DNA from: GCA-2720865 sp047630275
Lineage (GTDB): Bacteria; Bdellovibrionota; Bacteriovoracia; Bacteriovoracales; Bacteriovoracaceae
Assembly (NCBI GenBank): GCA_047630275.1
Contig: JBLHVN010000003.1
Span: 186,001 to 250,000 of the forward strand
DNA: 64,000 nt
Direction: 5' to 3'
Of the stretch, positions 47,001-54,696 are shown one piece after another (positions within the stretch are counted from its first letter, which is position 1; every line of letters starts with the position of its first letter). The notes beneath the pieces are model-generated. The model had not been told where the DNA came from, did no database searches, and saw nothing but the letters and a program-made list of their open reading frames with translations. A program made the translations under genes and the position numbers.

Positions 47001-47545
47001 ATCTTCTTTAATTCTTCTTGAGATAAGACCTTACCTGTTTCAGGGTGCACAAGGTTTGAAGCTTCACCATAAGGAGACCTATCGTCTTTATAAATCTTAT
47101 ATAAACTTAGGAATTGATTGAATGATTCAATCTTACTCATAACGGAATTTACAGGAGTGATCTCTGATAAAAGGGCCACATCTTGGTCAAGCATGAACTC
47201 GGCAACTTGGTACTGTTCAAACTTAGTTGAGAGTGACTTTAAGCTATCTGCTAACGGAAGTAAGCTTCTAAGACCTACAACAGTATCGTCCTTATTTGCC
47301 TTCTTCTTTGCTTTTTTCTTAGAGTCCCCTTTATCATTTATTCTATAATTATAGATTATATTAAAGAGCTGATCTGCCCTTTTAGAGATCTTTCCTTTAT
47401 AGGTTTCAATCTTAGCTTCACTTAAAACGCCTCCTTCATAAAAGGTGTTTTCTATCTTCGCCTTATAGTCCTTACCAAAAGGTAAGTTCTCACCAGCAAA
47501 TGCCGTTGAACCAACGAATAAGCAAACCAGTAAAATAAACTTCAT
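44093..47545 (-). CDS. Giant secreted kinase-fold-like protein (paralogue A)
   Basis: 1150 residues, Sec signal (MKFILLVCLFVGSTAFA), GGGGAG site 6 bases before the ATG. Residues ~250-430 have features of a CotH/atypical-kinase fold: WKLKMGMEIHSEPTAAALG (K268, E276: Lys and helix-C Glu positions), IWINNTNLKKGENNKL (382-396, catalytic-loop-like) and LQHDIGFAFG (410-419, metal-Asp-like). The catalytic-loop Asp of the partner protein is Asn here (NTNLK against NTDLK), so this copy may be inactive. Residues ~700-790 are rich in beta strands (FISQNVIEGRGRIKAVLGASVVGPGTEAS). The rest is unknown. It is the first gene of the minus-strand series with DUF4956, HlyD-like, TolC-like and VTC genes and is divergent from paralogue B (47738-51178). 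Kinase activity is inferred. Confidence 0.7.
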   Translation of the reverse strand: MKFILLVCLFVGSTAFAGENLPFGKDYKAKIENTFYEGGVLSEAKIETYKGKISKRADQLFNIIYNYRINDKGDSKKKAKKKANKDDTVVGLRSLLPLADSLKSLSTKFEQYQVAEFMLDQDVALLSEITPVNSVMSKIESFNQFLSLYKIYKDDRSPYGEASNLVHPETGKVLSQEELKKMKKAGFDLSLLNPLPNNGVIDEVADIGSVDVADTFNNGREALHKGLKVSWPASNEGKFVKIRKTQSRPKVMFEGVDKDGNVREWKLKMGMEIHSEPTAAALGTALGMYTDLSKHVDDFKIYLGKVTWDEFYVDFTSYFEPEDLKRLVKSRGSDEKGEFIIFEEGMLEARFDDKSITRVGPFYPAHKKGKREVRGWQIFNIWINNTNLKKGENNKLIRRDFDGGSKLFALQHDIGFAFGNWRREKPTDYKWKAIYKNKKDEIVFNFRSAVLHDGWDHVTMSDGKWFTRKIAQLSRAQITAAVKLGKWPNVAPYNYEQLLIEKLISRRNDMVVHFGLLGEVLPNGKKIELIPFNKGIEKEAKPTNDYLPGETVDFRKEIRMMFVSAPLEALNDMVVLGAKAIIAGIQKISVNPIWFGIDSGGVVTEVLTHVNRTFTANPEAKGEDDQFIVRDDFSIGIRLGKGLGLGIETVGDLAYVKEYSLIYPAASKEEVRKRKKFIVDFKMPYTILKKGLPKEHIFISQNVIEGRGRIKAVLGASVVGPGTEASASRILLNRTVLGHDKDGNITLYEDKSKSNEKKMRLYMQLGLIKIDQFSSSTETGKIERFVTKLKGDTENEDMERAINDAVFNHNFDKLKKFKVDQKITSDFIAKESAVSLFGFRSWSKELRIDDLKIFNFDEDGKIISQDLQMSSKLRKEKRWSFVSNGETKFKDIQLDSSYDAETGELVNPYVELQVGVDDLLTETKEIKNTYLPFFNGAAGSDKFFDFSPEMMSYTDSWGQIEFLLTLQIHRKGIERLLELDEDDLINEIAKITKSSSGEVKKAWKNSSVSTSANNSNRRSRVINYFGEKYSISSIVRGAKKVLRHIKKAKKEDSRKKKMEKLTKALSHLVPNKSGYYSPVLIRAFNKAIGKKNFYMVAEMNIPTVRELENKLPARMKPYFTQGTKKNYVEKDRVLLNISDALDLYKMHFLH

Positions 47546-47612
47546 TTTTGCTCCCCAAAGAATTTCATTTAAGGACAGGACTCTATCAAAAAATGACTAT
47601 ATAGATAGGACA

Positions 47613-47634
47613 GTGAAAACTTTATAGTTTTCAC
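47613..47634. repeat. Palindrome between the divergent giant paralogues
   Basis: A perfect 9-bp inverted repeat (GTGAAAACT/AGTTTTCAC) with a 4-base centre lies in the 192-base gap between the two divergent giant genes. It is AT-rich and not followed by a T run, so it fits an operator for a dimeric regulator better than a terminator. A second, weaker repeat (ATAGGA/TCCTAT, 47652-47669) follows. No clear promoter motifs were picked out. Confidence 0.5.
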
Positions 47635-47737
47635 TTAAGTACTAGAAATTTATAGGATTAGGCTCCTATCCTTTTTATCGCTGTAATAACTACAAATCCT
47701 CTATGAAATTTTTTGAGCTCTGGTATTTTGCTGCCAC

Positions 47738-50700
47738 ATGAAAAACATAAAACACTTGATCATTCTTTTAGGATTTATCCTCTCGGTGCAAGCTTGGGGA
47801 GTTTCTTCTATCTCTAACTCTAGCACTGAAGTGTTAAGAGTTAATAAAGCTTTCTTTGATTCAGAAAATACACTGGATCTATTGAAGGTCGCCACTTATC
47901 GCAAGAAGATCAAGAGCAAAAGAGATGAGATCTATAGTATCTCATATAATGAAAGAGTTAAGAGAAAAGGCCAATCAAAGAAGAAGGCCCATAAAAAGGC
48001 CTTAGAAGACGTGGCGAATTACGATCTTCTTTTAGGAATGATTGATAACTTAAAAAACATTAAAGGTTACACAGCTCAACTTGAGTATATTCAATCAATT
48101 GAATCAATCTCTTACGCACTTCTTAAAGAAGGAAATCCTCTCTTTATCGCTGACGTTCTTGAGGCCGCAAGAGGTTTAACTAAGAAATATGCCGTTAAGA
48201 TTAAAGACCTACCTTTAGGAGAAGCTAAAAACTTAGTCGCAGCTTCTGGGACAAAAGCATTCTATGAACAAAGTGAACTTGAAGAGCTTAAGAAAGCTTC
48301 AAAAGATATCTCTCTTTTAGAGCCACCCGTTAACTCTCCTTTTATATTTCAAAGGAATGACATCTCTAAGGTTGATGTAAAAGACTCATACCTAGGCGGA
48401 AAGAATAAGCTCTATGAAGGCCTTGATGTTTGGTGGCCAAAAACCAATGTCTTTAAGTTTAAGAAAATAAAGAAGACTCAATCTAAACCAAAACTTGACG
48501 TTCTTTATGTCAATCCAAAGACTGGAAAAGAAGAGGTCTTTAAGATTAAGCTAGCTGAAGAGATTCACTCAGAAGGAACTGTTGCTGCCCTTGCTAATAC
48601 GATCGGTATCTACACAGACCTTTCAAAGAACCTTAGAGATATCAAGGTTCACCTTGGAGAGACCTCTTATAATGATTTTAGAAATGATTGGTATTCATAC
48701 TTTGATGGCTTTGATCTTGACAGGTTGGTTAAAGAGAAAGGGTCAGATGAAAATGGTGATTATCTTGTCTTTTATGATGGATTGATCGAGCAAAAGCTCA
48801 AAGAAGAAGATTCTTATAAGAGAATTGGACCTTGGGCCTGGGGTGGAAATGATCATAAACACCTTCGTGAAGCCAGAGGGCTCTTCCTCTTTAGTGTTTG
48901 GATTGGAAATACTGATTTGAAAGAAGCAGAGAATAATAAGCTTATCGTAAGGACAAAAAAAGATTCCATTGAAACCTTTAAGGTTATGCATGATATAGGT
49001 TTTTCTCTTGGTAACCTTCTTAGTGAAAAGCCACTTAACCTTAAGTGGAACCCAATTAAAAAGATTAAAGATGATGAAATCGTCTTAGATTTTCTCAACA
49101 TCCAGGATAATTCAGGTTACGAGCATGTGACTTACGCTGATGCTAAATGGATGATCAGAAAGATCGCCCAATTAACCCGAGAGCAAATTGAAGCCGCTGT
49201 TGAGATTGGTGGATGGCCAAAATTAGAGCCTTTCAATATCCATCGTCTCTTAGTTGAAAAATTAATCTCTAGAAGAAATCACTTTGTTAAGACCTTTGGT
49301 CTTCTTGGGGAAACTCTCCCTAATGGCAATACAATTGAGTGGATGGAATTCACTAAGAAAGACATAGAAGATGTTCCTGAATATATCGGTGAATACACCG
49401 TAGATTTTAGCCGCGAAATTAAGGCTCTTGTTCGTGATCCTTTTAGAGAAATTCCACATATGATTGTTAATCTTATGAAGGTAGGCGCTAGCGCAATTCA
49501 AAAGATTGAGATCGACCCTCTTGAATTAGGACTTGATGCTGGAGTTATCTCTCAGATCATCGTAAGCATAGAAAGAGAAGTGATTAGAAACCCTAATCCT
49601 AAGTCTGAAGATGAGACCTTTCTTATTAAAGATAAGTTTCTAATCGGAACTAGGCTAGGAGCGGGTTATGTCATATCTGGAGACGTTGCTAAGTACAGAG
49701 AGTACAACCTCATCCGTACCGCTAGAACTGAACATGATGCTAAATACAAAGATAATTTCTTCTTAAACTTAAGACTTCCTTTTCAGGTCATGCTGAAGCA
49801 GTTACCAAAGTCACATATCCTCTCCATCGCTGATTACTTTGAAGTTAGGGGTAGAGTTAAGCTTCAGACTCCAGGTGCCACTCTTATTGGACTTGGAACA
49901 GAAGGAACTGTCTCAAAGTTAAGCCTAGGAAGAACAATCATCTCTAAGAATGAATCTAAGGATGTAATCTTTTATGAAGATAAGTCTAACTTTAATAAAT
50001 TAGCTTGGAGGGCCTTTGTTACTGCTGGTCTTCTGAAGATTCCTTTTTCAACTCTTAACGTATCAAAAGGAAAAATAAACAGAGATATCTATACAATCTC
50101 AACTGATAAGTTAATAGACCCTGCTGCTATTGCTGCAGTAAGAGCCGTCATCGACAACCAAGACCATGAAAAGATTAAGAAACTTGCCACTCCTACGAAA
50201 CTCTCAAGTGACTTTGTGGAGAAGAACTTTAAGCTAAATGTTCTAGGCTTTATTGGAAAGACTTCTTATACAAGAAGAGATTACGTAACAAATTACGGCT
50301 CTACGGCTTCTACTGAAGATGACACCACCATCTTTCAAATGGAAAGAGTTAAAGGTTCATTTTGGTATTCAATGCTAGGTTCTAGGGTCTTTGAAGAATT
50401 CTCTCAGATTGTGACGGAAAAAGATAATCAAGGTAATGTAACAGAAAGTGTTTTAAAGCTAAACTACCTTCACGATGACGATAGAGTCACTAATAACGAT
50501 CTCAAAAAGGTTTACTTAAACTTTCTAAACGCGGTTGGAAAAAACGGCGAGATGATCAACTTCACTCCTGAAGATCACACTTCTAATGGTGAATGGGGAC
50601 ATTTAGATATTAGGCTAAGCCTAGATATCTATAAGTCAGGACTTGATAAGATCACGAAATTAAAGCTTAGCAGCTTAATGAGGGCCGCTACAAAGATCAC

Positions 50701-51178
50701 AGGTGATAGTTACCCAAAACTTGTTGGTCTTTATAAGAGCCTTATGCGCGCCACTCATTCAAATAGAAATACTGTGAACAAGAATCCAAGGTTTAGCTAC
50801 AGAGGAAAGAAATATTATTATAAGAACCTCTTTAGAGACTTAAAGAAATTTGCACTTAGAATCAATAAGATCAATGAAACTGCTAAAAATGAAGAAGAAG
50901 TATCGGCCGGACTCCTCAATGTCTTTTACAAAGGGGTTAAGAAAAAAGAAGGCAGCTATAGCCCTCTTATCCTAAGAGCTGTTATTGAAGATCTTAAGAA
51001 AGAAGACTACTTCCTCGAAGTGACCTTTCTCCCTCATGCGGGCTCAGAGAACAAGCTTCCTGAAAGAGTGATCCCTTATAATAACGAAGGGAAGAGACGG
51101 GATGTTAAGTCTTTTGATTTTCTAACTAGTATGGACGATACCCTTAATGTTTTTGAGCACTTTTCTAACCTTAGATAA
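47738..51178 (+). CDS. Giant secreted kinase-fold-like protein (paralogue B)
   Basis: 1146 residues, Sec signal (~1-19), paralogue of 44093-47545 over its whole length. Shared landmarks: VFKIKLAEEIHSEGTVAALA (K271, E279), VWIGNTDLKEAENNKL (388-402, with D393 and N399/N400), VMHDIGFSLGN (417-426, D419), and the later repeat of ISRRNHFVKTFGLLGETLPNG and the RGRVKLQTPGATLIGLGTEGT beta segment. This copy keeps the putative catalytic-loop Asp. Its codon use resembles that of neighbouring genes. It diverges from paralogue A and is followed after 67 bases by the toxin-immunity pair. The ribosome site is weak. Function is inferred only from the kinase-like pattern and the neighbours. Confidence 0.7.
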   Translation: MKNIKHLIILLGFILSVQAWGVSSISNSSTEVLRVNKAFFDSENTLDLLKVATYRKKIKSKRDEIYSISYNERVKRKGQSKKKAHKKALEDVANYDLLLGMIDNLKNIKGYTAQLEYIQSIESISYALLKEGNPLFIADVLEAARGLTKKYAVKIKDLPLGEAKNLVAASGTKAFYEQSELEELKKASKDISLLEPPVNSPFIFQRNDISKVDVKDSYLGGKNKLYEGLDVWWPKTNVFKFKKIKKTQSKPKLDVLYVNPKTGKEEVFKIKLAEEIHSEGTVAALANTIGIYTDLSKNLRDIKVHLGETSYNDFRNDWYSYFDGFDLDRLVKEKGSDENGDYLVFYDGLIEQKLKEEDSYKRIGPWAWGGNDHKHLREARGLFLFSVWIGNTDLKEAENNKLIVRTKKDSIETFKVMHDIGFSLGNLLSEKPLNLKWNPIKKIKDDEIVLDFLNIQDNSGYEHVTYADAKWMIRKIAQLTREQIEAAVEIGGWPKLEPFNIHRLLVEKLISRRNHFVKTFGLLGETLPNGNTIEWMEFTKKDIEDVPEYIGEYTVDFSREIKALVRDPFREIPHMIVNLMKVGASAIQKIEIDPLELGLDAGVISQIIVSIEREVIRNPNPKSEDETFLIKDKFLIGTRLGAGYVISGDVAKYREYNLIRTARTEHDAKYKDNFFLNLRLPFQVMLKQLPKSHILSIADYFEVRGRVKLQTPGATLIGLGTEGTVSKLSLGRTIISKNESKDVIFYEDKSNFNKLAWRAFVTAGLLKIPFSTLNVSKGKINRDIYTISTDKLIDPAAIAAVRAVIDNQDHEKIKKLATPTKLSSDFVEKNFKLNVLGFIGKTSYTRRDYVTNYGSTASTEDDTTIFQMERVKGSFWYSMLGSRVFEEFSQIVTEKDNQGNVTESVLKLNYLHDDDRVTNNDLKKVYLNFLNAVGKNGEMINFTPEDHTSNGEWGHLDIRLSLDIYKSGLDKITKLKLSSLMRAATKITGDSYPKLVGLYKSLMRATHSNRNTVNKNPRFSYRGKKYYYKNLFRDLKKFALRINKINETAKNEEEVSAGLLNVFYKGVKKKEGSYSPLILRAVIEDLKKEDYFLEVTFLPHAGSENKLPERVIPYNNEGKRRDVKSFDFLTSMDDTLNVFEHFSNLR

Positions 51179-51219
51179 AAGCTCTCAAATGCCGACAAAA
51201 AACATCAACTAATAAAGCC

Positions 51220-51242
51220 GGCTTATCAAATACCGATAAGCC
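51220..51242 (+). promoter_or_regulatory. Hairpin at the toxin start codon
   Basis: An 8-bp perfect stem (GGCTTATC/GATAAGCC) with a 7-base loop ends 3 bases before the GTG start of the toxin gene. No T run follows, so it is not a terminator; it would cover any ribosome-binding bases, which suggests that toxin translation is held low. Confidence 0.5.
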
Positions 51243-51245
51243 CTT

Positions 51246-51752
51246 GTGAGAGCTTTCCTTAAATTCACTCTTTTTTTAACTGTCCTTAGTATAGCCCCTA
51301 GCCTATTTGCCTGCCCTCAGTTTAACGGAATCTTAACTAAGCACTTAAAGAACTCTGAAGAGACTGCCCTTTTAGAGCTAGAAAAAGCAGGTAAGGCCGG
51401 CCTCATCAAAGATGCCAATGGCAATGCCATCGACTTTCAAGATGAAACAGTCAGGTCTCTAATATCTAACCGAAAATCCGTTCTTCATGGGCAGTTTGAT
51501 TTTCATCCCTCCCCAAAAGACCTCCCCGCTTTTCCTGGAGCGCGCAAGGTTAAAGGAAAGACACCAAAGAGAAATGGAGGCGGGGTTCGAAAGAGATGGC
51601 TTGATAGGAAAGGAAATATCTATGAATGGGATAGCCAACATGGAGCGGTTGAGAAGTATAATAAAACCGGCAAGGTTCACTTAGGCGAATTTGATCCTAT
51701 AACAGGAAGACAAACCAAAGAAGGCATTCCTTCACGGAAGGTGCAAAAATGA
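51246..51752 (+). CDS. Exported colicin E3-like ribosome-targeting nuclease
   Basis: 168 residues from a GTG start. Residues 1-22 are a Sec signal ending LFAC23, which could also be a lipobox. The last ~75 residues match the cytotoxic domain of colicin E3, which cuts 16S rRNA in the decoding site: AFPGARKVKGKTPKRNGGGVRKRW, IYEWDSQHGAVEKYN, HLGEFDPITGRQTK and the basic tail. Catalytic D129, H132 and E136 and R164 have the same spacing as E3 D510, H513, E517 and R545. The ~60-residue middle lacks colicin translocation or receptor domains, so delivery differs. The immunity gene overlaps its stop (ATGA). The start is weakly served with a hairpin (51220-51242). This is a family match by eye, not by search. 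Confidence 0.85.
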   Translation: MRAFLKFTLFLTVLSIAPSLFACPQFNGILTKHLKNSEETALLELEKAGKAGLIKDANGNAIDFQDETVRSLISNRKSVLHGQFDFHPSPKDLPAFPGARKVKGKTPKRNGGGVRKRWLDRKGNIYEWDSQHGAVEKYNKTGKVHLGEFDPITGRQTKEGIPSRKVQK

Positions 51753-51994
51753 AGACCAAGTACTTAGTGTGCTCTTATTTTAAAGATGATTCAAAAGGGC
51801 CCTTTGTTCAAGACGAGCATCCCTTAGAAGAAGTGGACCTACCTGAAGTCAGAAGCCTCTTAGAGCTTCCCGCTGATTATCAATTTACCGATATGTATGA
51901 AATCAAAGAACCCCATACTGAGTATTTCAAGAGGAAGTTCAACCTAGAGTTTGATCTTGAAACCTATCAGTATTTCTTTGAGGCACAGGCATAA
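51749..51994 (+). CDS. Putative immunity protein of the colicin E3-like toxin
   Basis: 81 residues, no signal peptide, strongly acidic (about 20 Asp/Glu against 8 Lys/Arg), similar in size and charge to the 85-residue E3 immunity protein, but not recognisably homologous. The ATG overlaps the toxin stop by 4 bases and has GGAAGG 6 bases upstream, a much better ribosome site than the toxin's, so immunity is probably made in excess. A terminator follows directly. The immunity role is inferred from position, charge and size. Confidence 0.7.
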   Translation: MKTKYLVCSYFKDDSKGPFVQDEHPLEEVDLPEVRSLLELPADYQFTDMYEIKEPHTEYFKRKFNLEFDLETYQYFFEAQA

Positions 51995-51998
51995 AAAA

Positions 51999-52016
51999 GG
52001 CTCCTAAAAAGGAGCC
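51999..52016. terminator. Bidirectional terminator
   Basis: Stem GGCTCC/GGAGCC with a 6-base A-rich loop, flanked by A6 before and TTCTTTATTT after. It serves the toxin-immunity pair on the plus strand and ndk on the minus strand (T6). Confidence 0.88.
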
Positions 52017-52043
52017 TTCTTTATTTAAGAATTTCTTAATTAA

Positions 52044-52466
52044 TTAGAAACGGTCACAAACTTCGTTCTTGTCGAAGAAGTAAGCAATCTCTCTTTCAGC
52101 AGATGCTTTTGAGTCAGACCCATGAACAGCATTAGCTTCTAGTGACTTTGCGTAAAGCTTACGAAGAGTGTTTTCTTCTGCTTCAGCTGGGTTAGTCGCT
52201 CCCATGATTTCTCTGTTTCTTGTGATGGCGTTCTCACCTTCAAGGGCCATAAGTAAAACTGGTCCTGAAGTCATGAAGCTTACAAGAGAACCAAAGAATG
52301 GTCTTTCTTTATGCTCAATATAGAATCCTTCTGCTTTTTCTTTTGATAACCTAGTTAGTTTTGCAGCAGCAATTCTAAGCCCTTCTTTTTCAAAACGAGC
52401 TACGATATTACCGATGTTGTTGTCTTCTACAGCGTTAGGTTTAATGATACTTAATGTTCTTTCCAC
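52044..52466 (-). CDS. ndk: Nucleoside diphosphate kinase
   Basis: 140 residues, normal length. RTLSIIKPNAVEDNNIG is the N-terminal signature and NAVHGSDS carries the phosphohistidine H115. It moves the gamma phosphate between nucleotides. GTG start with GGAG 7 bases upstream. It follows sucD by 22 bases: succinyl-CoA synthetase and Ndk are often linked, since Ndk balances the ATP/GTP made by that step. Terminated at 51999-52016. Confidence 0.98.
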   Translation of the reverse strand: MERTLSIIKPNAVEDNNIGNIVARFEKEGLRIAAAKLTRLSKEKAEGFYIEHKERPFFGSLVSFMTSGPVLLMALEGENAITRNREIMGATNPAEAEENTLRKLYAKSLEANAVHGSDSKASAEREIAYFFDKNEVCDRF

Positions 52467-52488
52467 AATATTCTCCTTAAAACGAGGC

Positions 52489-53367
52489 TTAACCTCTAGC
52501 TTTTAATGCTTCTTCCATTTTTTCACCAAGTTCCGCAGGTGATCTAGCGATAGTCACTCCACATTCTTCAAGAATGCGAAATTTTGCTTCGGCCGTATCA
52601 TCTCCACCAGAGATAATAGCTCCTGCGTGACCCATTCTCTTACCAGCAGGAGCAGAAGCTCCAGCGATAAAACTAACAACTGGCTTTGTCATATTCTTTT
52701 GGATCCAACGAGCCGCTTCAGCTTCAGCTGAACCACCGATCTCACCAATCATAATAACCGCTTCAGTATCTGGATCTTTTTCAAATAGTTCTAACATATC
52801 AATAAAGTTAGTTCCGTTAACCGGATCTCCACCAATACCAACACAAGTTGATTGACCAATTTCTCTTGAAGTTAATTGGTAAACCGCTTCGTAAGTTAAA
52901 GTACCTGAACGAGAAATAACCCCAACCTTACCTGGCATATGAATATGACCTGGCATGATTCCGATCTTACACTCACCTGGAGTGATGATTCCTGGGCAGT
53001 TAGGTCCGATCAATCTTGAGTTAGACCCTTTAAGAGCCGCTTTCACTTTGATCATATCAACAATAGGAATTCCCTCAGTGATAGCAATGATAAGTGGCAT
53101 ACCAGCATCAATACATTCAAGGATTGAATCCGCTGCAAACGGAGGTGGTACGAAGATCATGGCCGCGTTGGCTTCAGTCTTTTCCATTGATTCCGCGATT
53201 GTATTAAAGACTGGGAAACCTTCATGAACAGTCCCGCCCTTTCCTGGAGTTACTCCTCCAACAAAGTTTGTTCCGTAGTCACGAGATTGTAGAGAATGAA
53301 ATGTTCCCTGCTTTCCAGTAAATCCAACAGTAATAAGTTTTGTGTCTCTTCCAACTAAAATGGCCAT
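52489..53367 (-). CDS. sucD: Succinyl-CoA synthetase, alpha subunit
   Basis: 292 residues. CoA-binding Rossmann N-terminus (TKLITVGFTGKQGTFHSLQSRDYGTNFVGGVTPGKGG), GVISRSGTLTYEAVYQLT, GIGGDPVNGTNF, and GKRMGHAGAIISGG, where the His (about residue 246) is phosphorylated. With SucC it turns succinyl-CoA into succinate with substrate-level phosphorylation in the TCA cycle. The start overlaps the sucC stop by one base. The usual ribosome site is inside sucC. Confidence 0.98.
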   Translation of the reverse strand: MAILVGRDTKLITVGFTGKQGTFHSLQSRDYGTNFVGGVTPGKGGTVHEGFPVFNTIAESMEKTEANAAMIFVPPPFAADSILECIDAGMPLIIAITEGIPIVDMIKVKAALKGSNSRLIGPNCPGIITPGECKIGIMPGHIHMPGKVGVISRSGTLTYEAVYQLTSREIGQSTCVGIGGDPVNGTNFIDMLELFEKDPDTEAVIMIGEIGGSAEAEAARWIQKNMTKPVVSFIAGASAPAGKRMGHAGAIISGGDDTAEAKFRILEECGVTIARSPAELGEKMEEALKARG

Positions 53368-54539
53368 TATGCCTCCCCTTTAGCTGCGGCCACTGCTTTT
53401 TTAGCAGCGTCGCCTAAATCTTCGGCAGCAATAATATCTAGAGTAGATTCACTTAAGATCTTCTTACCAAGATTTACGTTTGTTCCTTCTAATCTAACGA
53501 TGAGAGGAACCTTTAATTCAAGTGATGCAGCAGCAGCTACAACACCTTCAGCAATAATGTCACACTTCATGATCCCACCAAAGATGTTCACAAGAATCGC
53601 TTTAACATTTGCATCAGATAAAATAATTGAAAAGGCTTTTTCAACAGCTTCCTTAGTAGCAGAGCCTCCAACATCTAAGAAGTTTGCCGGCGATCCGCCT
53701 TCAAGCTTAATAATGTCCATGGTTCCCATAGCCAGACCAGCACCGTTAACAAGACAACCAATATTTCCATCTAAAGAGATATAAGAAAGTCCGTATTCAG
53801 CAGCTTCAAGCTCAAGAGCAGATTCCTCAGTCTCATCTTGCATAGCAAGGATGTCTGGGTGTCTAAAAAGAGCGTTATCATCAAAGTTTAGTTTCGCGTC
53901 TAGGGCGATAACATCCCCTGATTTAGTTGTTACTAGAGGGTTGATCTCAGCGATGGTGCAATCTGAAGCTACATAAAGATCATAAAGACCTTTAAAGAAC
54001 TTAGAAGCTTTCTTAACCATCTCTTTATCTTTCATGCCGATACCATAAGCGAGCTTGCGTCCGATAAACGGAGTAAAGCCAGCGGCTGGATCAACAGATA
54101 CTTTAATGATCTTCTCTGGAGTTTCTTCAGCTACTTTCTCAATCTCAATCCCGCCTTCAATTGAAGCCATGAATGTGATCTTTCCAGTTGCTCTGTCTAA
54201 AACAAGTCCGGCGTAATATTCGTGATCGATATCACAGCCTTGCTCGATAAAGAGGCGGTTAACTTGCTTACCTTCCGGTCCCGTTTGGTGAGTAATAAGA
54301 GTGGCGCCTAAGATGTTGTTAGCGTGCTCTCTTACTTCATCAAGACTTTTAGCAATCTTAACTCCGCCAGCCTTTCCTCGGCCACCAGCATGAATCTGGG
54401 CCTTAACAACCCAAAGGTTTCCACCAAGTTCTTCAGCAGCTTTAACTGCATCATCAACTGAAGTGGCCATTTTCCCGTTTAGGGTCGCGATACCAAAGTT
54501 TCTCATCAATTCTTTGGCCTGATACTCATGGACATTCAT
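53367..54539 (-). CDS. sucC: Succinyl-CoA synthetase, beta subunit
   Basis: 390 residues. ATP-grasp domain (MNVHEYQAKELMRNFGIATL, VVKAQIHAGGRGKAGGVKIA, CTIAEINPLVTTKSGDVIALDAKLNFDDNALFRH) and the CoA-ligase half with GCLVNGAGLAMGTMDII, GGSPANFLDVGGSATKEAV and LVNIFGGIMKCDIIAEGV. Forms the SucCD tetramer. AAGGAGAC lies 8 bases before the ATG. First gene of the sucC-sucD-ndk operon. Confidence 0.98.
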   Translation of the reverse strand: MNVHEYQAKELMRNFGIATLNGKMATSVDDAVKAAEELGGNLWVVKAQIHAGGRGKAGGVKIAKSLDEVREHANNILGATLITHQTGPEGKQVNRLFIEQGCDIDHEYYAGLVLDRATGKITFMASIEGGIEIEKVAEETPEKIIKVSVDPAAGFTPFIGRKLAYGIGMKDKEMVKKASKFFKGLYDLYVASDCTIAEINPLVTTKSGDVIALDAKLNFDDNALFRHPDILAMQDETEESALELEAAEYGLSYISLDGNIGCLVNGAGLAMGTMDIIKLEGGSPANFLDVGGSATKEAVEKAFSIILSDANVKAILVNIFGGIMKCDIIAEGVVAAAASLELKVPLIVRLEGTNVNLGKKILSESTLDIIAAEDLGDAAKKAVAAAKGEA

Positions 54540-54696
54540 CCAATAGTCTCCTTAATAGAGGTTATCATTTGATTGGAAAATTAAGTGTTTTCCTATCTTT
54601 CAACTAGGTATAAATTAAGCGTCATATTAATGGCTAAGCCCTCAAGTTCATAGGAGCATCGCCCAATAATTACTTGATATTATTCAAAGGTTTTTT

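Noticed and set aside
47613..47634. Palindrome as a terminator
   Set aside because: Low GC stem and no T run on either strand; an operator or a chance repeat is more likely.
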